From Neurospora tetraspora (lineage: Eukaryota > Ascomycota > Sordariomycetes > Sordariales > Sordariaceae): a stretch of DNA of 64,000 nucleotides. This document shows positions 45,952 to 57,231 of the stretch, piece after piece. Where the stretch lies: assembly GCF_033439725.1 (NCBI RefSeq), contig NW_026944390.1:372001-436000 (forward strand). The letters are read 5' to 3'. The position numbers were made by a program, and so were the translations under genes. The stretch's first letter is position 1; the number at the start of each line of letters is the position of its first letter. The notes under the pieces were generated by a model. The model made no database searches and was not told the DNA's origin. It was given only the letters and a program-made list of their open reading frames with translations.

Positions 45952-47543
45952 ATGAGCGACACCACTGCTGTCGCCAACGGTCAGACCCGACCCAAATATG
46001 GTCAGTTTACTCGCTTGTCCCCTTCCCATGCCTGTCCCTGACTTGTCAAAGAACGGTGGCTGAATACTTCCAAGAAAGAATCCAATCCCAACCGGAGAAT
46101 CCGTTCGCGGCTCTCATCCCAGACCAGCAAATTGCCGTGATTCCTTCCTTCACGCTAGAGTCGGGTGTCACGCTTCACAACGTCCCTGTGGCCTACACCA
46201 CCAGGGGCACTCTCAATGCCGATGGTGACAATGCCATGGTCATCTGCCACGCCTTGACTGGCAGCGCCGATGTGAGTGACTGGTGGGGCCCCCTCCTGGG
46301 CGGACCTGGTCGGGCCTTTGATGTCTCTCGCTTCTTCATCGTCTGTTTCAACAGCTTGGGAAGTCCTTACGGCACCGCCAGCCCCGTCACCGCCAAGGAC
46401 GGCGATCCGACCAAAGGTCGCTACGGCCCCGAGTTCCCCCTGACCACCATCCGGGACGATGTCAGGTTGCACAAGCTGCTGCTTGACGACTTGGGCGTGC
46501 GCCAGGTAGCCGCCGTCATCGGCGGTTCTCTTGGCGGCATGTTTGTTCTCGAATGGGCCTACTTTGGCAAGGACTACGTGCGATGCGTCGTTCCCATCGC
46601 CACCTCGAGCAGGCACAGCGCTTGGGGCATCAGCTGGGGTGAGGCTCAACGCCAGTCCATCTACGCCGACCCCAAGTATGACGACGGCTACTACTCCTTT
46701 GAAGACCCACCCTCCACCGGTCTCGGAGCTGCCCGCATGTCCGCTCTCCTGACCTACCGGAGCCGAAACTCCTTCGAGGCCCGCTTCGGCCGGAACACCC
46801 CCGATCCGTCCCGCCGGCAGATCATCCGCGAGCGGCCCACCCCGTCGACCCCCTCGGAGGCGCACTTCCACATCCACAACGACGGACACAAGGTGAAGCG
46901 CACCAACCTGTCTCGCTCCAACAGCCCCGTCGATGCCACCGCCACCGCCGCCGCCGCCAGCAATGCCACCCAAGAAGCGGAAGTCCAATCCGACCCCCAG
47001 TTCCACGGTCCCCAAAAGACCACCACCACCGCCACCATCACCAGCCTCACCGGCGGCGACGTCATGCCCCCGCAATCGACCTACTTCTCCGCGCAGTCCT
47101 ACCTGCGCTACCAAGGCTCCAAGTTTGTCAAGCGCTTCGACAGCAACTGCTACATCGCCATGACGCGCAAGCTGGACACGCACGACGTTTCGCGGGGGCG
47201 GGCGGCTTCCATCGCCGAGGCGCTGGCTTTGATCCAGCAGCCCACGCTGGTTTTGGGCATCGAGAGCGACGGGCTGTTTACCTTTGCCGAGCAGGAGGAG
47301 CTGGCGCAGCATATCCCCGACTGCCGCCTTGAAAGGATCGACAGCCCTGAGGGCCACGATGCGTTCTTGCTGCAGTTTGAGCAGGTTAATCGGTACATTC
47401 TCAACTTCTTGAGGGAGGTGTTGCCGGATATTATGAACAAGGATGTCCCTGAGGGTAGCGAGGCGGTGGAGAGTTCGGTTGGGCAGATTACCAAGAGTAG
47501 TACTTTTGGAGAGGCGGAGGTGGAGGATATTACTGCTTGGTAA
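45952..47543 (+). CDS. met-5: Homoserine O-acetyltransferase
   Basis: Two exons, 45952-46000 and 46075-47543 (505 residues). The intron is set by frame: only the acceptor at 46074 joins RPKY to ERIQSQPENPF. The enzyme transfers acetyl from acetyl-CoA to L-homoserine, the committed step to methionine by the O-acetylhomoserine route. It is an alpha/beta-hydrolase of the MetX/Met2 family: oxyanion region CHALTGSADVSDWW, nucleophile elbow GGSLGGM, and the late Asp and His of the triad in GIESDGLFTFAEQ and EGHDAFL. An Ala/Thr/Ser-rich insert (about residues 290-350, ATATAAAASNAT) between the lid and the core is extra relative to bacterial MetX, as is common in fungi. The symbol follows the Neurospora name for this enzyme, from memory. 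Confidence 0.92.
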
Positions 47544-48733
47544 AGGAAGGGGAGGGAGAGAAAGGATCGGAGTTTGGTTTGGGGGATAGACAGGAAGAGG
47601 GAGAGGAAGAGAGGAGACAAAGGGAAGGAAGAGAGCAGCAACGATGTTCAACTCATCCAAGTTTAACTGCTTTGGGAGACGGATGCAAAAGGCTAAATAT
47701 CAACCAGGAGATGTCTACAGTCATCTAGATAGAACAGCGAAAAAAAAAAATACCAGAAGAAGTCCACATTTTACCAACTGGAACATATCGCAACAGTTGA
47801 CATTTCACAACACCATAGTACTTACTCGCCCTCATCTTCCCGCTTGTTAAACAAATATTCTGTCTGGTATGAGCATAGCATACCATGTCCATCCGTACAA
47901 CAACAAACACCCGCCCACCGTCATATCCAACCCCGACCCGATGTTCTTTCAAGCGCTCAACCCGCGCGCCGTCACCGCTATTACCACCACGGAACTAAAG
48001 CAACCAAAGGGTACTTAATACAACTGGGCACCCGACGTGTTGACCTCCCTCCCCTCCTCAGGCTCAAGCCCTTGATAATTCCTTCGTTCACCTTCTCCCC
48101 AACCGACTCGTCTTCGCCCTCTTCGCTATCTTCGCTCAGCTCATCTTCACCCAGCTCATTTTCACTCAGCTGATTAACGCAATCTGTCCCTTTCCTCATG
48201 CGCCGGGGGCTGAGTGACATCATACGACCCCGGAACGGCGTTATGTGGATATTTTCTTTTTTGTGCATGATTAGACATGGGTATTCCCGGTGGCGGAAGT
48301 GGACGGAGTGGAACGGGGTCGGGGACAATGGGGACCGGGGGTACCGGGGAAGGTATCATCGGAAGACGGGAAGACCGGGGATGACGGGGATTAGAGTGGG
48401 GAATGACCGGTTGTCGGGGCCGGGGCCGGGGGATAAGGTGGGCGCGGAGTTTGGAGGACTCGGGAGGGTTAGAGTTAAGGTTGAATGTGAAGTAAAGGTT
48501 TATTTATGTGATGTTTGAGCATGATGATGTTGGTCGGACGAGGTTGAAGGAAATTTAGACATGATGCGAATTTCAACAACATGTTACCGTGTGGGTTGCA
48601 AAAAATCAATACGCACTCCTGTTATTGCGAAACCAAGCTTAGAGACAGCATTTATCCAACTTCTATTGTGCTTTTCCTCTAGAGGACCACTCCGTATATA
48701 CTCTACGCTCATCTTGCTTCCTTTATATCTTGC
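47544..48733. other. Convergent intergenic region with G-rich tract
   Basis: 3' regions of met-5 and of the minus-strand MIT-domain gene. No gene is recognised. A plus-strand tract with many GGGG runs lies at 48315-48432. Confidence 0.6.
48315..48432 (+). repeat. G-rich tract with repeated G4 runs (quadruplex potential)
   Basis: At least ten runs of four or five G within ~118 bp, separated mostly by 2-10 nt (for example CGGGGTCGGGGACAATGGGG). The sequence satisfies simple G-quadruplex rules on the plus strand; folding is inferred. Confidence 0.7.
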
Positions 48734-50614
48734 TCAGGCAGCTTCACCACCGCCCTCTCCCTGATTCCCACCACTTCCCTGCCCGCCGCTCAACTGCGTC
48801 AAGCTCTGCTGAGCCTCCCTCCTCGCCTTGGCTCCCGCCTTCAACTGCTCCCACCGTTCTCTATACTTCTCCACCGTCTTCTGCAGCTTATCATAATCCT
48901 TTTCCATCGCCGCCATCTGCCTCGTCATATTCATCATCTGCTCCTCCAACTCCCTATTCTTTCTCTTGAGCGCCGCCACTTCCTCGGGCCGAGCACCACC
49001 CTGAGCACCCTGAGCGGGTGCACCCATCACGCCACTAGCATTGATAGGCGATCCGTGACCGGTACCGCCAGTGCCTGTGCCAGGATGCTGCAACCGAATA
49101 CTCTGCGCCAACGCCAGCGTCGAAGTCTGCGAGTGCACCTCAAACGTGTGCAGCCTCCTGCTCACCTTGTCGAGCGCGTCCTTGAGGGTTTGGTTCTCCA
49201 TGTGCAGCTCCTCGATCACGTTGGTCAAATCCTTTTCCGTCTTTGATCTTCCTAGCCTCTTGCGGAAGGCCGAGGGGTTCGTAGCAGCTGAGGACGATGA
49301 TGGGGCCACGGGCGGGGACTGGATTTGCGACTCCCTGGCATCGACAAAATCGTCCTCGTCGTCTTCCTGGTCTTCCATGGGGTTACCACTACCATGGTCC
49401 CGGTGGCCGTGGATCGAGGCGGCTAAGCGCCGCTTCTCCTTCTGTTCGTGGTTGAGGATGCTGGCGTAGGAGGCGGTGTGGCCGCTGGTTGGGACCACGT
49501 AGAACGAGTCGGCGGGTGCGTGGCCATCGCGAGCAAGGGTGCGTAGAGTGGCGCGAGAGTATATCTTGGTGAGATCCGGGTCGGTCGAGACGGAGACGGT
49601 TGTTCCCTTGGGCTGACGAGGCGGCTTTGACCCTGAGCGCGGCGCGATCTCCGGGGAGAGCACGGGGCTGGCAGTGTCCGAGGAGTCCTCAGCAGTCAGA
49701 GGGAGGCCGGCGAAGGCTAGAGGCGCGGAAAGTCGGTTGATCAGACTGCCAAATGTGCTGTAGAACCTTGTGAAACCGTCGTCGCTAGCTGTAGGTGAGT
49801 CAGGACCAGATGTTTGAGGTTTCGAAGAGGAACCAGCCGCATCTTCCTTGGTGGGTGACGTTTTCCCTGGAGGCACCCAGCTCGGCTGTTGCTTTTGTGC
49901 TCTATCAGACGCTTCGTGTCCCTTGTTTCCACCCCTCAGCGAGCCCTCTCTGTTCCAAGGATGGACTTCCAAGTTGCCGGGTGCCTGATCATTGGACACG
50001 CTGGGGTTCAACGGTTGGCTCTGCCCTTGGTATTTCGATCTTATCCCTCTTGCTGACGCAAGCTTGCTGGCGATGGACGAGGAAAGGTCGCGCTGACGGT
50101 ATCTGGGATGTTGTGAAAGAGTGGGTAGTGGTTTAGCTGCGCTGGGTGGTGTGGCGAGCGAAGGCGGTCCAGCCCTGTCCGATTTGGCTGACTTGATCCC
50201 GTCATCCTGACTGGTTGATGCCTTTTCCTCATCCTCCTCAGGAATGTCACTATCAACACTCGATGGCTGACTTGTTGGCTCGATGGGCACCTTTAGCAGT
50301 TCGGCCAAGCGCTTGTGATGCTGCTCTAGGAGGGCCAGCGTCCGTAGGGCCTCGGTGCTAGTAGTGCTCTTTGCAGCGTTTGCGAACTCGCCAGCGGCCT
50401 GGGCATGGTGGTTAATGGCGACCGTGGTGTCGGCGGTCTGGGTCGCAACTGACGCGGCTCTCGCATGGTCGTGGGCCTAGAGGTGTGTTATTATTAGCGA
50501 GATTTAAGCTCATCCGACATCGACTTCCATCTCGGTTATCTTGCCCTGGCCAGATGCGATTGCCTAGGGAGAGAAGCGACAATAACGTACCTTTACTAAG
50601 GGAGACAAATCCAT
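48734..50614 (-). CDS. MIT-domain and coiled-coil protein, candidate Atg38/NRBF2
   Basis: Two exons: 50614-50591 (MDLSPLVK) and 50476-48734, with a 114-bp intron (GTACGT...CTCTAG); 588 residues. Starting from the ATG at 50614 restores a three-helix MIT-like domain across the intron: AHDHARAAS, AINHHAQAAGEF, LALLEQHHKRLAELL. Its pattern resembles the N-terminal MIT domain of NRBF2/Atg38, the subunit that dimerises the autophagy PI3-kinase complex I. A long Ser/Pro-rich region follows, then a conserved-looking core (TKIYSRATLRTLARDG, DSFYVVPTSGHTASY), and two coiled coils at about 420-455 and 504-566, also as in Atg38. The family call rests on domain order and remembered motif similarity, so it is tentative. 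It is tail to tail with met-5. Confidence 0.78.
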
Positions 50615-51211
50615 GCTTGTGTACGCTTGAGATGCATCACCACGAATTCCTCACTGATCTTGCACGCGATGACAGCACAGGCGGAATGATTTGGATGATC
50701 TCGGTTCAAGGGAAGAGGAAGAACTGTGATAAGTGCAGGTGATGGCGGGGTGTTGCGAAAGTCGGAGAGTTGCGTCGTGCTTGTGACATTCGTTGGCTGT
50801 AAGACAGGAGCGCGCCTTATCTAATCGGCGAGCCAACCACTAACACCGACCGACCATGGCCATCAATGACCGCTGAAAACAGCGATTGGAAGCCATTGCG
50901 ACGACCATCAGCGGCTCAAGATACTTTACATCAGGCGTTGACAAGAGGAAGCGACAGTTATTCCGGGTATATTATTGTTCAGCTCGAGATATAGGTTGCA
51001 GTTAGACTGATCGTGAGGCTCGAATTAAAAATGTCATTACATTGGGAAACTCCGATCGTAATCTAACCCATGAATTACCGTAACTGCAAATTCCGCGTAT
51101 TCCCGGCTCCTTATGACCGTCGAAACCGAGATATTCAAAATAAAGTGACGCTAGGAACATGAAACACGGTAACACCAGTTCACATGCTCGAGATCGGCAG
51201 TGACCAAAACG
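50615..51211. other. Intergenic between the MIT-domain gene and the tRNA terminator
   Basis: Presumed promoter of the minus-strand MIT-domain gene. No ORF with motifs. Confidence 0.5.
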
Positions 51212-51222
51212 AAAAAAAAAAA
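51212..51222 (-). terminator. Pol III terminator (T11) of tRNA-Lys
   Basis: First run of four or more T on the minus strand downstream of the tRNA, about 70 nt after its 3' end; an unusually long trailer, but no closer T run is present. Confidence 0.6.
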
Positions 51223-51292
51223 TGAGAGAAAGAAACCCTTTCCCGCGAAGAAGGGAGATGTTGTCCTGGTAAACCGGGAACATCGGGAATTG

Positions 51293-51365
51293 AGCCCGAC
51301 GTGGGGGTCGAACCCACAACCTTGAGATTAAGAGTCTCACGCTCTACCGATTGAGCTAGCCGGGC
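51293..51365 (-). tRNA. tRNA-Lys (anticodon CTT), intronless
   Basis: 73 nt fold cleanly: acceptor GCCCGGC pairs with GTCGGGC (one G-T), the D arm contains the A box TAGCTCAATCGGTAGAGC, the anticodon loop is CTCTTAA (anticodon CTT, decoding AAG), and the T arm has the B box GGTTCGACCC. The discriminator base is T, as in yeast tRNA-Lys(CTT). CCA is not encoded. Decodes the major Lys codon of GC-rich genes. Confidence 0.97.
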
Positions 51366-51894
51366 GGTTGTTAACCGCCAATTGTTGAAAACTTTCAACG
51401 GACATTGCATTTATAAATGGGAACCACGACTCCTTCACGGACCTGGCATCGCGTGGCTCTTCCAGCATTGCGGCATCCAGGGGCGCGCACATGTCGGATC
51501 TTCGTCAAGGATGCTGAAACTGCCGAGCTCATATTATTAAATAGTTGAGGAAGTTCGTTGTTTCCGTGGATGGACCTGCGACATTCGTCTGGGATCTGTT
51601 AGCGGTTCTGTATCCGTGTATAGGTACGGCGGCATAGTATGAGAGCAGGGAAAGGAAACCCGTTGGGATATACACTGCGAGTTCGCCTTGATATGCCCCC
51701 AGGGAAACACCATGTTTCTCCAAGTCGAAACATTAAGTTTTGCAGGCAAGGTCGGAATTGATGGTTGGCGAAAGAGGGTAATCGAGCGAATGTTTCGTGT
51801 TTGTTGTTGTACATGGACGGGAACAATAAGGGGGGATAAGGAGGGTTACTGTCCAGGTGCCGAGGAGGGCCTGACTGATAGAAGCAATAGTAAA
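51366..51894. other. Spacer between tRNA and inverted repeat
   Basis: No gene. Two small perfect palindromes sit just 5' of the tRNA: GGCGGTT/AACCGCC (51363-51379) and GTTGAAAACTTTCAAC (51384-51399). Confidence 0.5.
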
Positions 51895-52061
51895 TACCGT
51901 ATAATCTCGGGAAATCGACTTTCGGGAAAGCACATACGGGTAGGGTTAAAGGTGTCAAATGTAGGAAAAAGCAGAAAAAACGCATGTATGTGGTAAAAAG
52001 ACACCTTTAACCCTACCCGTATGTGCTTTCCCGAAAGTCAATTTCCCGAGATTATACGGTA
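51895..52061. repeat. Near-perfect 62-bp inverted repeat (MITE or long hairpin)
   Basis: The left arm 51895-51956 and right arm 52000-52061 are reverse complements with one C/T mismatch, around a 43-bp spacer. Both outer ends are TA followed by CCGTATAATCTCGGG. The TA ends are what a Tc1/mariner-type MITE with TA target duplication would leave. The arms contain GGGTAGGGTTAAAGG, which includes a telomere-like TAGGGTTA. A transcript across it would form a ~62-bp double-stranded stem. No ORF is inside. No second copy was noticed in this window. Confidence 0.85.
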
Positions 52062-53009
52062 GTTGAAGCCTTGGAGACACATGAAGTTCGTCATCAGAGA
52101 AGATGTTTTGTCGGATATGCTTGGGCGTCAAAGACAATGGCAATCAAGGAGGACATTCCGAGTTGATGTTCGTGATGACATGTCATCGAGGACGAGCAGC
52201 GGGGAGTGAGGTGGAGTTGACCTCAGCTTGACGGGGCTGATGGGCCACGAGGGGTTCGCCTTATCTTATCAGTAAGTTCGGGGTACCACTACAGCAGCAG
52301 GTACAGCAGGTACAGTTGGCGGGTTTCTTTTTGAGGCTGTTCACGGTTGCAGATCTCTTTGGGACATTCGGATTCGCGAATTGAGAAGCAAACTGAAAGG
52401 AACCTCAAGACTTTACATCTAGAGGTCTCTCGCCGCTGCCGTTGCACAAGACGTCGCACACGGTATCGTCAAGAGGGGCTTTCCGTCACAGGGAAACAAG
52501 TACTCAAACGGAAGAAAAAAAAAAAAGAAAAAAAAAAAAAAGATCCGAAGGCAGTTTCACACAAGTCTTTCTGTCAGTCCGTACAACCAAGACAGCACCT
52601 CAGGTTATGTGAGTTCCTACATGGACGACAGTTTGCAACACAAGTGGAAGCGAATACTACCTACATCAAGCCACGACTTCAAGACTGAGGTTGGTTTTGC
52701 TTGTTGAACTTTGGAGGATTCGGATTCGCTGAATGCCTGGTTCAGGGTTGCCATCAAGGTTCGCTGCGCCCTGGATGAATGACGATGTCATAGCGCCAAT
52801 GGTTTCAAAGGAGCCATTCGAAGCTTCCATATCACTAACAGACTGTTGTAGCCCTTCATCACCTACAAGTTTTACAACAACATCACGTCGACTGGAATGA
52901 ACACCCTGCCCTTTTCAACAAACGACCGACCACCCTGCGACCTCGTCTTTATCACCCGAACACACTTTCTTTGATACCATCACGGCGCAAACAACAGTCT
53001 GTCTGAAAC
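52062..53009 (+). other. Intergenic and 5' leader of the GRAM-VASt gene
   Basis: A-rich tracts at about 52514-52541. The last few hundred bases are pyrimidine/CA-rich, as in Neurospora leaders, with a 25-codon upstream ORF. Confidence 0.5.
52897..52974 (+). promoter_or_regulatory. Possible 25-codon upstream ORF
   Basis: ATG at 52897 to TGA at 52974 (MNTLPFSTNDRPPCDLVFIT followed by five codons), ending 35 nt before the main ATG at 53010. It matters only if the transcript starts upstream of it. Confidence 0.35.
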
Positions 53010-56000
53010 ATGGATAACGCTCCCACCGGCCTACAGAAGCTTCTGCCCAAAGCCATAGCAGCTAAGCGGCGCGACCGCCGCAGAAGACGGTCATCATTGG
53101 CAGAATCAGCGAGTCGTAGTAGCACTGGCTCGATTGGGACCGATGATGCAGTTCCAGTCCCAGTACCCGTCCCCGGATTCCTGCTGCAGTCCACCAGATC
53201 CACGCAGGCGCAGGCGCAGACACGAAGAGCAGGCTCTCTCGTCAGCCAAGCCACCTCGACGGCCGAGTCCGACGAGAGATCCAACAGGTCATCCAGGTCG
53301 CGGTCGAGGTCGTCGAGGTCGCCTGAGGAGGATAATATTGACGACAACGATAACATCAACAGCAATCCAGAGTACCCCGACTCCCAACCGCTCTCCACGC
53401 CGGTGCCATACGAGTCGACACCGGACCCTGAATAGTAAGTGAACAGTCTCCTCCAGTCTCCAGTCTATTACGTCCATCTCCCCCAAAAGCGTCCCAGTCC
53501 AGTGGCTCTCTAGGCGCTAGAGTCCGAGCGAAATGGAGAGCCTTTAGGCGACGACAGGGTATCCAAGATTCCAGGATCACGGAGCCGTAATGGAGCAACA
53601 TTGGACGTCTCCACCACAAAGACATTGGGAACCGTCTCCCCCACTCATGGCTCTGCGCCTCCCCCGTGCTCGCTGCAGAAGGATACCTCTACAATAACAC
53701 TGGCTTCCCATCCATCTCACGGTTACAGCCTCACAAACCCTCTTCCTCAACATTATCCTCGGCCCAACATTCCTTCTTCCTTTTGTTTTATCCCCCATCC
53801 CTCCCTTTCCAGGTTTCTTTGTATATCGTCATCTTGGCTGGCCCCAATCTCCCGTTACAGAACTGACAGTCCGGTTTCTATTTCAGTGCCAGCGCGTCAG
53901 CCCGCCCCACCCCAATCTCGACCCATCCTTCCCAAATCGGACATTTGACGACGTCGTCACCGCTCGTGCAGGCCGCCCATCTTCCAGAAGTCCAAACTTC
54001 CGATTCAAACCTCTCCGACTTATCGATTCGCTCCTCGACCTTGCCTGCAGCTAGCACCGACAGTCTCGAGTCCGCATATTCTGCCAAGCGCGCTGACACA
54101 CCAATCGCACCAACCAACGACGCCCTGCCCCAAAGGGTGCCCTCCGCTAGCCGAGTAAAGGACATCTTGCGATCGAGAGAAGGCAGCACAGAGCAGTTTC
54201 CCAACATCACTGTTACCGATACGGGCGATTTCCAAAACACCTCTGGACTTGTAACGGATACCGTGAACAAGGCAACGGACCGAATCCGCCGACTCTCACA
54301 AAGCCAGAAACTCAACCCTCTTGTTCCTCCGCAAACGCCACCAAAGTCGACCACCGATTCAGCAACCCCGGCTATCGTGAACACCCCTCCTACGCCAACA
54401 GATCATAGTGCGCCTGCTCTTTCAGCGAAGAATAGCCCAGTAGCTACAGCTCCACCGAGCCCGCGCAGAAATCCGCATGCGCTGATAGGGAACATGAGTT
54501 CGCCACGAGGAAGAAGCAGGGCCGGCTCCGGTAGTATTGGTCCGAGCAAACTGTCCAACATCACCTCAGCGCCCCTAACGCCGACTCCCGAGAACCCGAG
54601 CAACCCAACTGCAAACTTCTTTTCCTCCATGTTCTCGGCTGCTCAGAACACAGTAAACACATTAAGCAGCACAATCTCAAGCGCGAACTTGGCACCCGGG
54701 AACGGCAAGAACAGATCTGTGTCGAGTTTCACAAGTCAACAAGGAGGCAGTAACAACGACGTGAATAACGTGGAAGTTGAGTCAGCTACGGAAGCCTTTC
54801 CCGGCGCAGATATGGGGTCCAAGGAGCCTGCGGTCAAGACGCTTGGGAATGGCGACCTCAGTCTCAGCCATCTCGGCATAGTTGACCCGCCACCTACAGC
54901 CCCCGCTCCGGCAACTATAAAAGTCACCGAACACGAAGCTCGAGGCAGATCCGAGTCTGCTCCTGTCGACGCCAATGGCAATGCCGAGCTTACGCTGCCT
55001 GAAGACGCGAATTTCTACCGGACCCGATCGCTCTATGAACCGTCCCCCGGCGGGGAACGCAGCACAACACCGAACGGGAGCGTATACGAAGGCAAGACAG
55101 GATCGGGCGTTCACCGAAGCGGTAGCATTCGGAGCGCCATTAGCAGGCGAAGGAAACGTGCCGCCAGTGCCGTTTCGGGCACAAGCGGGAAATCAGTCGC
55201 TGCAGCAATCGCCGCTGCTAATGGCTCGGCGCCTCCTGCAAATGCCCCCAAGCTCACGGGATTCGCAGTTGCCAATAAGAGGCGCAACCGGGACTTCCAC
55301 ACCCTCTTCAAGAGTGTTCCGGACGATGATTACCTGATCGAAGACTACAGCTGTGCCCTTCAGCGTGATATTCTTGTCCACGGTAGGCTGTACGTGTCTG
55401 AGGGCCACCTGTGCTTCAGCAGTAACATTTTCGGATGGGTCACAACCCTGGTCATGAGTTTCGATGAGATCGTTGCCGTTGAAAAAAGAATGACAGCCCT
55501 TGTCTTCAAGAACGGCTTGGAAATCTCCACGCTTCATGCCAAGCACATTTTCGCCTCATTTACTGGCCGTGATAGCACTTACGACCTGATTGTCAAGATT
55601 TGGAAACTGGGTCATCCTCACTTGCAGAGCTCGCTCAACGGTGTTCGGCTGGAGGGTACTGGCGGTGACAGGACCGAAAAGATCGACGCCGAAGCGGAAG
55701 TCGTGTCGGCACCGGAAGGCGGCAGCGATTCCGGATCCGACGACGAAAGCGGCAGTGATGGCGAGGACGACGTTTACGACGAGGATGAGGACAACGGAGA
55801 CGATCAAGATGGAACACAGGCATCAGACGCTGGCGCAGCAGATGCCTCCGGAGAACAAGCAGTTTCACGGAAGCCGTCGGGAATGATGGGTGCCGGCAGT
55901 ACGGAAAACAAGGACGAGACAGCGCAACCTACAGCCGCGGATGACTTCCCTGGCCCGACTACACATTCACCCACCGAGTGCGGAGACGTCGGAACCCATT

Positions 56001-57231
56001 ACGAAAGAGTTATAGGAGACGATGTCGTTCCCGCACCACTGGGTAAGGTTTACAACCTCCTCTTCGGCGCACCATCGTCAGCCTGGATGGCAAAGTGGCT
56101 TCTTAACGACCAGAAGTGCTTTGAGATCAACATGGATGATAAGAAGGGCCTCAACGACGAGCAAAAGACAAGGACATACAACTATATCAAGCCTTTGAAT
56201 GCTTCCATTGGACCTAAGCAGACAAAGTGCATGGTTACCGAACAACTTGACAATCTCGATTTCGAAAAGTCTGTCAATGTTACAGTCTCGACGCAGAATC
56301 CGGATGTGCCAAACGGCAACATCTTCGTGGTCAAGACCAAGTACTGTCTCTCTTGGGCCGAAAATAACGCCACAAGAGTTCAAATCAACTGCACCATCGA
56401 ATGGTCCGGCAAGAGCTGGCTTAAAGGTACGTTCTACTCTCTCTGCTCCTAAATAAACTTGGTCCTTGCTAACGCTTCACAGGCGCAATTGAACGTGGTG
56501 CAAACGAAGGCCAAGCACAATACGCCAAAGACCTCTTCGTAGCGCTCAAGGCTGCCGTCTCATCTCGTCCTCGCTCGACTACCCTAACCAATGGTGTAGC
56601 ACCCAAAGGCGGCAAGAAGCGTGGCCGCAAGAGCAAGGCTGCGTCTGTGCCAACCAGTGATGCAGAAAGCGTCAAGCATACGCCAGCCAAGAAGCAGGAC
56701 TGGGGACTGCTGGAACCTCTTCGTCCGTTCTTGGGTCCTATCGTGGATATTCTGCGTCCAATCCTCACTGGAAATATTCTCTACGGCGTGTTGGTAGGAC
56801 TTTTGGTCTCAACATGGCTTCGACTTGGAATGAACAATGCTCGCTCCGGTGCAGTCATAGTCCCAGGCCGCGGAGATCTAATGGGATACGCGAACTATCC
56901 GCAGAGAGTCGCAGCGTACGAGGAGATGTGGAAGAGAGAAGAGAGCGATCTTTGGGACTGGATTGAAGACAGGGCAGGACTAGACAGGTTGCATGGCGGT
57001 GGTGGAGTCGGCCTCGGTGGAAGTGAGGAAAGAGGCGGAATGGGCGTCAGAAAGCCCGCCAATGGGAGGAAAAAGGGAGAGGCGGAGTACAGGACCGCGG
57101 AAGAAAAGTTGAGGGAGGAGAAGATGAACGAACGAGAGGTCCAAGAGGCCATCAGGGTTACCGAGGAGAGGCTGAAAGTTTTGAAGGCGGTTGTGGAAAG
57201 GAATGCTGAAAAGGTCGATGAGCTTAAGTGA
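53010..57231 (+). CDS. GRAM-VASt membrane protein (LAM/Ysp2-type sterol transfer protein)
   Basis: Exons 53010-53434, 53887-56426, 56483-57231; 1237 residues. Intron 1 is long (452 bp) but both ends are consensus (GTAAGT...TTTCAG) and the join is in frame; the last intron joins SWLK to GAIERGANEG. Residues 1-600 are Ser/Thr/Pro-rich and disordered. A GRAM/PH-like domain lies at about 606-715 (FHTLFKSVPDDDYLIEDYSC, GRLYVSEGHLCFSSNIFGW). An acidic linker (740-800) is followed by a VASt (StART-like) domain at about 846-1014 (HYERVIGDDVVPAPLGKVYN, CTIEWSGKSWLK). One transmembrane helix (about 1085-1105, ILYGVLVGLLVSTWL) precedes a charged coiled-coil tail. Such proteins anchor in the ER at membrane contact sites and move sterol to the plasma membrane or vacuole. 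One VASt domain makes it Lam5/Lam6-like in architecture. Confidence 0.9.

Noticed and set aside
46155-47660. 501-codon open frame on the minus strand opposite met-5
   Set aside because: It is antisense to a clear MetX-family enzyme with intact catalytic motifs. The frame is open only because of GC-rich codon usage and has no recognisable domain.
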